Shown here one piece after another: positions 6,386 to 11,978 of a stretch of 11,978 nt of DNA. A program made the translations under genes and the position numbers. Source of the DNA: Alphaproteobacteria bacterium (GTDB lineage Bacteria; Pseudomonadota; Alphaproteobacteria; Micropepsales; Micropepsaceae). Position 1 is the stretch's first letter. Each line of letters opens with the position of its first letter. The notes beneath the pieces were generated by a model. That model was not told the origin of the DNA, did no database searches, and saw only the letters and a list, made by a program, of their open reading frames with translations. Where the stretch lies: the NCBI GenBank assembly GCA_003131925.1, contig PKWC01000132.1:1025-13002 (forward strand), written 5' to 3'.

Positions 6386-6419
6386 CCGGAACAGTCAAAC
6401 CTTCCTTTACCCGTTCCGG
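6386..6419. promoter_or_regulatory. Inverted repeat before the serine recombinase gene
   Basis: The arms CCGGAAC (6386-6392) and GTTCCGG (6413-6419) are separated by 20 bp and end 15 bases before the ATG at 6435; the right arm abuts the ribosome-binding GGAGAGG. It could be a recombinase-binding or regulatory site. The rest of the 6254-6434 gap is GC-rich with repeated GCGCGC tracts and no credible gene. Confidence 0.35.
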
Positions 6420-6434
6420 AGAGGTCACCGCGCC

Positions 6435-7127
6435 ATGGGTGAGCAACGCTTTATAACGTACTACCGCGTCAGTACGGACCGCCAGGGACGATCCGGCCTT
6501 GGCCTCGACGCCCAGCGCGAAGCGGTCGCCCAATTCCTCGCGGGCCGTACCGCAACCGTCATCGTTGAGTTCGTAGAGATCGAGAGCGGTGGCAAGAGCG
6601 CTCGCCCAAAACTGCGTGAAGCCTTGGACGCCTGCCAGCGTGAGAAGGCGACCCTGCTCATCGCCAAGCTCGACAGGCTGGCCCACAGCGTGGCGTTTAT
6701 CTCGGCCCTGATGGAGGCCAAGACCAATTTTCTCGCGGTGGACATGCCGCACGCCAGCCGTCGTGTGCTTCACGTGATGGCGGCCTTCGCCGAGCATGAG
6801 CGTGAGATGATCCGGGATCGCACTAAGGCGGCTCTCGCCGCCGCAAAGGCCAGAGGCGTCCGGCTAGGGGCGAATGGCGTTGCTCTGGCGCAGCAGCACA
6901 AGGCGGAGGCGACGGCTCACGCGGTCCAGCTGCATCCCATCGTTGTTGCCGCAATTCAAGCGGGCGCACGAAGCACTAGGCAGATCGCAGACCATTTGAA
7001 TGCGGCAGGTATACCATCACGACAAGGCGGGCGTTGGCATCCGGCCAACGTCGCTCGCACGCTGCGGCGCTTAAATCTTTGTCCGCCATTTGCCAGCGAA
7101 ATACTGGCCTTGCCCGGCACCCCGTAA
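6435..7127 (+). CDS. Serine recombinase (resolvase/invertase family)
   Basis: This 230-residue small serine recombinase cuts and rejoins DNA through a 5'-phosphoserine link. The catalytic domain (about 5-135) contains YYRVSTDRQ with nucleophile S13 and R11, the LDAQ motif (24-27), KLDRL (78-82) and FAEHEREMIRDRTKAAL (118-134), the start of the long dimer-interface helix. A helix-turn-helix domain follows (about 167-213: AGARSTRQIADHLNAAGIPSRQGG). At the place where family members usually have a second catalytic arginine (LDRLxR), this protein has H84 (LDRLAH), which may weaken activity. The ATG at 6435 has GGAGAGG about nine bases upstream. It ends 34 bp before hsdM and is co-directional, so it may belong to the restriction-modification operon or to a nested mobile unit. 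Confidence 0.92.
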   Translation: MGEQRFITYYRVSTDRQGRSGLGLDAQREAVAQFLAGRTATVIVEFVEIESGGKSARPKLREALDACQREKATLLIAKLDRLAHSVAFISALMEAKTNFLAVDMPHASRRVLHVMAAFAEHEREMIRDRTKAALAAAKARGVRLGANGVALAQQHKAEATAHAVQLHPIVVAAIQAGARSTRQIADHLNAAGIPSRQGGRWHPANVARTLRRLNLCPPFASEILALPGTP

Positions 7128-7161
7128 TAACGTTTCCCGGTTGGAGCACGGGGAGGGTTGG

Positions 7162-8703
7162 ATGGCGGCGGACATTGCCGAGGTCGAGCGGCGTCTGTGG
7201 TCAGTGGCCGACCAGTTGAGGGCCAATTCGGGATTGAAACCCTCGGAATACTCCCGCCCGGTCTTGGGTCTTCTCTTTCTGCGCTATGCAGACGCCAAGT
7301 TCGCCGAAGCCGAGAGAGGTCTCAAACTAAAACCTGGCTCGCGTCTGACACCTGGACCAGACGCATATAAGGCCAAAGGGGTTCTCTTCCTCACGCCCGA
7401 AGCCAGGTTCTTCCACCTCCGCGATCTCCCCGAAGGGGCGAATATCGGTCGCGCCCTGAACCAAGCCATGAACGACATCGAGGCCGTAAACCCAGAAGTC
7501 GCCGACGCGCTGCCCAAAAACTACCAGGACGTGCCGAACTCGGTCCTGATCGAACTCATCAAGCTCCTCGACCCCGTAGACCTTGAGGGCGACGCATTCG
7601 GGCGTGTGTACGAGTTCATGATGGGCGAGTTCGCAATGCAGGAGATGCAGAAGGGCGGCGAGTTCTACACGCCTGCCGCCATCGTGCGTCTCATCGTCGA
7701 GATTATCGAGCCCTATCACGGGCGCATCCTCGATCCCGCCTGCGGCTCTGGTGGTATGTTCGTGCACTCGGCAAACTTCGTACGCGAGCACAAGCACGAG
7801 CCGGGCAAGGAGTTGTCGATCTTCGGCATCGAAAAGACGCGCGAGACCTTGCGTCTTGCCAAGATGAACCTCGGCATTCACGGCCTGTCGGGCGAAATCA
7901 AGGAAGCGAATTCGTATTACGAAGACCCGTTCGAATGCGTTGGCCGCTTCGATTTCGTCATGGCCAATCCGCCGTTCAACGTGGACGGTGTGGAGAAGGG
8001 TAAGCTCGCCAAAGACCCGCGCTTCCCCTTCGGTCTGCCGACACCCGATAACGCGAACTACGTCTGGATCGAGCTGTTCTATGCGGCGCTCGGTCCGAAA
8101 GGCCGCGCCGGTTTTGTCATGGCCAACTCGGCTGCCGATGCGCGCGGCTCCGAACTCGAAATCCGCAAAAAGCTAGTTGAGAGCGGCGCAGTAGATGTCA
8201 TCGTTTCGGTCGGACCGAACTTCTTCTACACAGTCACGCTGCCCTGCACGCTTTGGTTTTTCGACAGGGCCAAGGCGAACGGCCCACACGGTGACGAAGT
8301 GCTGTTCATCGACGCCCGCCGCATCTTTCGCCAGATCGACCGGGCACACCGCGAATTTACGCCGTCGCAAATCGAATTTCTCGCGAACATCGTGCGCCTG
8401 TGGCGCAAAACCGAGACGTTTTTCGACCGAAGTTCGTCGGCGGAGGTCAACGCGAATTTTCCGGATGGAAAGTATCGCGATGTGCTCGGTCTTTGCCGTC
8501 TCGCGCACCGAAATGAGATCGAGGCCAAGGGCTGGAGCTTAAATCCTGGCCGCTATGTGGGTCTTGCTGCTGGAATACCTGATCATACGGATTTCCGAGA
8601 AAGATTAGAGGAGCTGCAGGAAGAGCTGGAGAAGCTCAACGGCGAAGCGGCTGCCTTGCAATCGCGTATTGCGCAGCATGTAGCGGAGATTTTGAGCGCC
8701 TAG
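7162..8703 (+). CDS. hsdM: Type I restriction-modification methyltransferase subunit HsdM
   Basis: This is the N6-adenine methyltransferase subunit of a type I system; with HsdS it forms the M2S modification enzyme, and with HsdR the full restriction complex. The 513-residue product has the HsdM N-terminal helical domain (about 1-140), the GEFYTP motif (166-171), the S-adenosylmethionine motif DPACGSGG (191-198), the catalytic NPPF motif (269-272) and a C-terminal coiled coil (about 476-510) expected to contact HsdS. The ATG at 7162 has a GGGGAGGG Shine-Dalgarno ending four bases upstream; an in-frame start at 7090 overlapping the recombinase would add 24 non-family residues. hsdS starts one base after its stop. 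No defects are seen. Confidence 0.96.
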   Translation: MAADIAEVERRLWSVADQLRANSGLKPSEYSRPVLGLLFLRYADAKFAEAERGLKLKPGSRLTPGPDAYKAKGVLFLTPEARFFHLRDLPEGANIGRALNQAMNDIEAVNPEVADALPKNYQDVPNSVLIELIKLLDPVDLEGDAFGRVYEFMMGEFAMQEMQKGGEFYTPAAIVRLIVEIIEPYHGRILDPACGSGGMFVHSANFVREHKHEPGKELSIFGIEKTRETLRLAKMNLGIHGLSGEIKEANSYYEDPFECVGRFDFVMANPPFNVDGVEKGKLAKDPRFPFGLPTPDNANYVWIELFYAALGPKGRAGFVMANSAADARGSELEIRKKLVESGAVDVIVSVGPNFFYTVTLPCTLWFFDRAKANGPHGDEVLFIDARRIFRQIDRAHREFTPSQIEFLANIVRLWRKTETFFDRSSSAEVNANFPDGKYRDVLGLCRLAHRNEIEAKGWSLNPGRYVGLAAGIPDHTDFRERLEELQEELEKLNGEAAALQSRIAQHVAEILSA

Positions 8704-8704
8704 T

Positions 8705-9880
8705 ATGGACACGCGATTTCGACAATCTCCCTTGGGCCGAGTGGCTGAGGTCATTCCAGGCTTCGCATTCAAGAGCGAATGGTGGCGGGACAGCGGAATT
8801 CCGGTTATCCGCATCAAGAACATTTTGGAAGATTGCACAATTGATACGAGTGATGTTGCGCACATCGAAGAAGCGCAACTGACATCAAAGTTGCGGAAGT
8901 TCTTCGTTGAAGACGGCGACATTCTGATCGCCATGACCGGAGCAACCGCCGGAAAGACTGCGCGATTTCTTGGATCGAAGCCTATGCTTGTAAACCAACG
9001 AGTCGCAAGAATTGTAGCCAGAGAGATAGACGCTGATTTTCTTTGGGCGGTACTGGGGCAACGAGAATATCAGCGAATTTTATTTCATTTGGCCGACGGT
9101 GCCGCTCAGCCGAACATGTCTGGCGGTCAAATCGAGGAAATGGAAATTCCTCATCCGTCACCGGAGGTGCAGCGGAAAATCGGTAGAATTTCTCGTGCGT
9201 ATGACGACTTGATCGGAGTGAATGCGCGCCGGATCGCGATCCCAGAGGAAATAGCCCGACGGATTTTCGATGAGTGGTTTGTCCATGGAAGCGATTTGAG
9301 CGATGCGCCGTCTCAGTGGGAGGTACGACCTCTCTTCGACATCGCGCGGGTAGCGTACGGGAAAAACCTTCCGAGTAAGGACTTGGTTGCTGACGGGCCA
9401 TATCCCGTCTACGGCGCCGCGAAGATTATCGGCCAGTATAACGAATATACGCGCCAGCAGCGAACGTTGATTTGCGGTTGCCGTGGCAGCGTCGGCGTCA
9501 TGCAAATCACTGAACCACGCTGCTTTGTCACAAACAACTCATTCGCCTTCGATCCACTTAGCGCCGACGATTTCTTCTGGCTCTTTCATTCCCTGAGAAA
9601 CCGAGGGCTGCATGATGTAGTCGGGGGATCGGCGCAGCCTCAAATTACCCTGGATAGCATCTCCTCCGTTGAGTTGAGCGTTCCCCCACCTGCACTGCGG
9701 TGTCGATTTCAGAGTGTCAGTGCCCCGATGTACGATTTCGTGTGGTCACTTGAAAAGCAGAATAAGGTACTTCGCGCTTCGCGTGACCTGCTTCTTCCCA
9801 AGCTGATTTCCGGTGAAATAGACCTCGACGGCGTGGTGCGCGACGTGCCCAAGGCCGCAAAGTGCGTGGCGGCAGAATGA
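8705..9880 (+). CDS. hsdS: Type I restriction-modification specificity subunit HsdS
   Basis: HsdS determines the bipartite DNA target of the type I complex. The 391-residue protein has two target-recognition domains and two conserved spacer regions. TRD1 covers about 5-150 (IPVIRIKNI, GDILIAMTGATAGK), the central conserved helix about 152-198 (PSPEVQRKIGRISRAYDDLI, ARRIFDEWFVH), TRD2 about 205-325 (YGKNLPSKDL, GPYPVYGA, CRGSVGV, FVTNNSFAF), and the distal conserved helix about 327-375 (LLLPKLISGEIDL). Both halves are complete, so a full bipartite specificity is expected; the target cannot be read from sequence. The TRD1 region is visibly richer in A+T than hsdM and hsdR, consistent with TRD exchange. 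It starts 1 nt after hsdM, and its stop overlaps the hsdR start (ATGA, 9877-9880). Confidence 0.95.
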   Translation: MDTRFRQSPLGRVAEVIPGFAFKSEWWRDSGIPVIRIKNILEDCTIDTSDVAHIEEAQLTSKLRKFFVEDGDILIAMTGATAGKTARFLGSKPMLVNQRVARIVAREIDADFLWAVLGQREYQRILFHLADGAAQPNMSGGQIEEMEIPHPSPEVQRKIGRISRAYDDLIGVNARRIAIPEEIARRIFDEWFVHGSDLSDAPSQWEVRPLFDIARVAYGKNLPSKDLVADGPYPVYGAAKIIGQYNEYTRQQRTLICGCRGSVGVMQITEPRCFVTNNSFAFDPLSADDFFWLFHSLRNRGLHDVVGGSAQPQITLDSISSVELSVPPPALRCRFQSVSAPMYDFVWSLEKQNKVLRASRDLLLPKLISGEIDLDGVVRDVPKAAKCVAAE

Positions 9881-11978
9881 CACCGAAGGGCGAGTTTTTT
9901 CCCGAAGCAGGTGTCAAGCACGGCGAATTCTCCGAAGCTGCTGCCGTCGAAGGTCCGGCCATAGAGCTGTTTCAATCGCTGGGCTGGGATCACGCCAACC
10001 TCCATCAAGAATTCGCCGGCGAGAGTACCGAAGGCCGCCGAACGATGCGCGAGGCGGTGCTGCCCAAGCGGCTATGGGCCTCACTGCAAGAGCTGAACGC
10101 GAACCTGCCGCCTGATGCGCTGAACCAAGCAGCCGCCGAGATCACGCGGGACCGGTCAGCCATGCTGCCAACCGACGCCAATGCAGAAATCTACCGCCTC
10201 GTAAAAGACGGCGTGCCGGTTCACGTGACCGGTCGCGAGGGCGAGCGCAAGACCGAGATCGCGCGCGTGATCGACTGGCGCGATTGGCAGACCAACCATT
10301 TTTTGATCGCCCAACAGGTCTGGTTCCAGGGTGAGCTGTACAAGCGCCGCGCCGATCTCGTCGGCTTCGTTAACGGCTTGCCGCTGCTCCTAATCGAACT
10401 GAAAGGTCCCGGCGAGAACGTCAGGGATGCCTTCGACAACAATATCCGCAGCTACCGCGCCGACGTTCCGCAAGTTTTCGCCTACAACGCCGCGATCATC
10501 GTCTCGAACGGGATGGAGACAAAGGTCGGTGCGACGAACGCGCCGTACGAGCATTTCATTGAATGGAAAAAGGCGGAGAGCGAAGACGAAGCACCCGCCG
10601 CCGGTCTCGAAGTGGCGATCCGCGGCATTGGCATGCCGGAACGGCTGCTCGATCTCGTCGAGAACTTCGTCGCCTACGAGAGGGGCAAGGGCGGACTTAC
10701 GAAGAAGCTCGCAAAGAACCACCAATTCCTGGGCGTGAACCGCGCCGTTGCCGCCGTGGACCGCATCGCCCAGACGCGCGGCAGGCTTGGCGTGTTCTGG
10801 CATACGCAGGGCTCGGGAAAGAGCCTTTCCATGCTCTACTTCGCGCAGAAGGTATTGCGCACGAAGCCCGGCAATTGGACCTTCGTCATCGTGACCGACC
10901 GCGCGGAGCTGGACCGCCAGATAGCCGACACCTTCGCCAATTGCGGCGCGACGACGAAGGAGCGCGAACAGGTCCAGGCACAGAACCGGGAGCATCTGAA
11001 AGAGCTGCTCCAGGGCAATGAACGATATGTCTTCACCCTGATCCAAAAATTCGGCACAGCAGCAGGCGAGACGTTCCCCAAGCTGTCGGACCGTTCCGAC
11101 ATTATCGTCATCACCGACGAGGCCCACCGCTCGCAGTACGCCGTACTCGCGTCGAACATGCGCCGCGCTCTGCCGAATGCGGCCTTCATTGCTTTCACCG
11201 GCACGCCGCTCATCGCAACAGACGCCGAGAAGACGCGCGAGGTCTTTGGCGATTACGTGTCGATCTATGACTTCGCCCAATCCATCGAGGACGGGGCCAC
11301 GGTCCCGCTCTATTACGAGAACCGCATCCCTGAGCTTCAGCTCGCCAATGAGGACCTGTCCGATGAGTTGGACAGCGTCATCGAGGAGGCCGATCTGGAT
11401 GAAGCCCAGGAGGCGCGGCTCGCACAGATATTCTCGCGCCAGTATCACCTCATCACGCGCGACGACCGGCTCGACAAGATTGCCGACGACGTGGTGCGCC
11501 ACTTCGCCGGGCGCGGCTATCGTGGCAAGGCTATGTACATTGCCATCGACAAGGCCACAGCCGTCCGGATGTACGACAAGGTCCAAACGCGCTGGCAGGC
11601 CGCGATAAAGCAAATGGAAGCCAGCGTTGCGAAGCTGCCGACCGATGAGCGCGCGGCTTCAGAGGCGAAGATTGGTTGGATGAAGGCCACTGAAATGGCC
11701 GTCATCGTCAGCACGGGTCAGAACGAACAGGCCGACATGGCCGCCAAGGGTCTCGACATCACGCCGCATCGTCGGCGCATGAACGACGAGGACATGGATG
11801 CCAAGTTCAAGGACCCCGACGATCCGTTCCGGCTCGTTTTCCTGTGCGCCATGTGGCTAACCGGTTTCGACGCGCCATCCTGCTCGACGATTTATCTCGA
11901 CAAACCAATGAAGAACCATTCGCTCATGCAGACCATCGCACGAGCGAACCGGGTGTGCGGAGACAAAGAGGCGGGTCT
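9877..11978 (+). CDS. hsdR: Type I restriction endonuclease subunit HsdR (3' end outside the window)
   Basis: HsdR gives the type I complex ATP-driven DNA translocation and cleavage. The reading frame is open from the ATG at 9877 to the window end, about 700 codons; family members are usually 1000 residues or more. The N-terminal PD-(D/E)xK nuclease is seen in RRADLVGF (D160) and LIELKGPG (E174, K176). The superfamily 2 motor has Walker A TQGSGKS (310-316, K315), DEAH (414-417), FTGTP (440-444), LTGFDAPS as motif V, and QTIARANR (685-692) as motif VI. No frameshift or lost motif is visible, so this part appears functional. The start is coupled to hsdS by a 4-bp ATGA overlap. The C-terminal helical domain that docks on the methyltransferase is not in the window. 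Confidence 0.95.
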   Translation, partial: MTPKGEFFPEAGVKHGEFSEAAAVEGPAIELFQSLGWDHANLHQEFAGESTEGRRTMREAVLPKRLWASLQELNANLPPDALNQAAAEITRDRSAMLPTDANAEIYRLVKDGVPVHVTGREGERKTEIARVIDWRDWQTNHFLIAQQVWFQGELYKRRADLVGFVNGLPLLLIELKGPGENVRDAFDNNIRSYRADVPQVFAYNAAIIVSNGMETKVGATNAPYEHFIEWKKAESEDEAPAAGLEVAIRGIGMPERLLDLVENFVAYERGKGGLTKKLAKNHQFLGVNRAVAAVDRIAQTRGRLGVFWHTQGSGKSLSMLYFAQKVLRTKPGNWTFVIVTDRAELDRQIADTFANCGATTKEREQVQAQNREHLKELLQGNERYVFTLIQKFGTAAGETFPKLSDRSDIIVITDEAHRSQYAVLASNMRRALPNAAFIAFTGTPLIATDAEKTREVFGDYVSIYDFAQSIEDGATVPLYYENRIPELQLANEDLSDELDSVIEEADLDEAQEARLAQIFSRQYHLITRDDRLDKIADDVVRHFAGRGYRGKAMYIAIDKATAVRMYDKVQTRWQAAIKQMEASVAKLPTDERAASEAKIGWMKATEMAVIVSTGQNEQADMAAKGLDITPHRRRMNDEDMDAKFKDPDDPFRLVFLCAMWLTGFDAPSCSTIYLDKPMKNHSLMQTIARANRVCGDKEAG

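Noticed and set aside
6231..6797. 188-codon leftward frame spanning the gap ahead of the recombinase
   Set aside because: More than half is antisense to the recombinase catalytic domain and the rest is low-complexity; no start signal or motif.
7090..7161. Extended hsdM start overlapping the recombinase gene
   Set aside because: The added residues do not look like HsdM, and the ATG at 7162 has a strong Shine-Dalgarno directly before it.
10390..11613. 407-codon leftward frame opposite hsdR
   Set aside because: Antisense shadow: the + strand encodes nuclease and helicase motifs of HsdR continuously across the same bases.

Overview
The window looks like a chromosomal segment of an alphaproteobacterium, most likely of the order Hyphomicrobiales (Rhizobiales). 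The evidence is high GC, small GC-rich intergenic palindromes of a style common in that order, and conserved proteins that read like rhizobial homologues. It contains an ordinary chromosomal left part (about 1-3040) and a laterally acquired right part (about 3041 to the window end), separated by a tRNA-Leu gene.

Left part. uppP (undecaprenyl-diphosphatase, +) converges on a gene for an NDUFA9-like NAD(P)-binding protein (-), and their 3' ends overlap. Next come two overlapping leftward genes: a YbjQ/UPF0145 protein and a 98-residue two-span membrane protein. The spacers hold a 53-bp palindrome (1913-1965) and a 181-bp MITE-like repeat with perfect 19-bp terminal inverted repeats (2693-2873). 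A tRNA-Leu(CAG) with encoded CCA follows (2956-3040), with a likely promoter just upstream.

Right part. A P4-type tyrosine integrase (3240-4466) starts 200 bp beyond the tRNA and reads away from it, the classic layout of an integrative island using the tRNA 3' end as attB. The tRNA-integrase gap holds two sets of inverted/direct repeats that look like integrase arm sites or operators. Next comes an AT-richer cargo segment: a 275-residue protein of unknown function, an 86-residue excisionase/AlpA-type helix-turn-helix protein, and, start-stop coupled to it, a 136-residue protein whose 5' end contains five perfect-period 12-bp repeats. After it are a serine recombinase (6435-7127) and a type I restriction-modification operon hsdM-hsdS-hsdR, tightly coupled (34-nt, 1-nt and -4-nt junctions counting the recombinase). 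hsdR runs off the window end after about 700 codons, with nuclease and helicase motifs intact.

The island therefore pairs mobility functions (integrase, probable directionality factor, second recombinase) with a defence module that is recognisable and not new. The least explained part is the 4.5-6.4 kb segment: three proteins without a clear assigned function, a 12-bp tandem repeat array, a perfect hairpin, and a recombinase with a substitution at a normally conserved active-site arginine. The right end of the island (attR) is not in the window.
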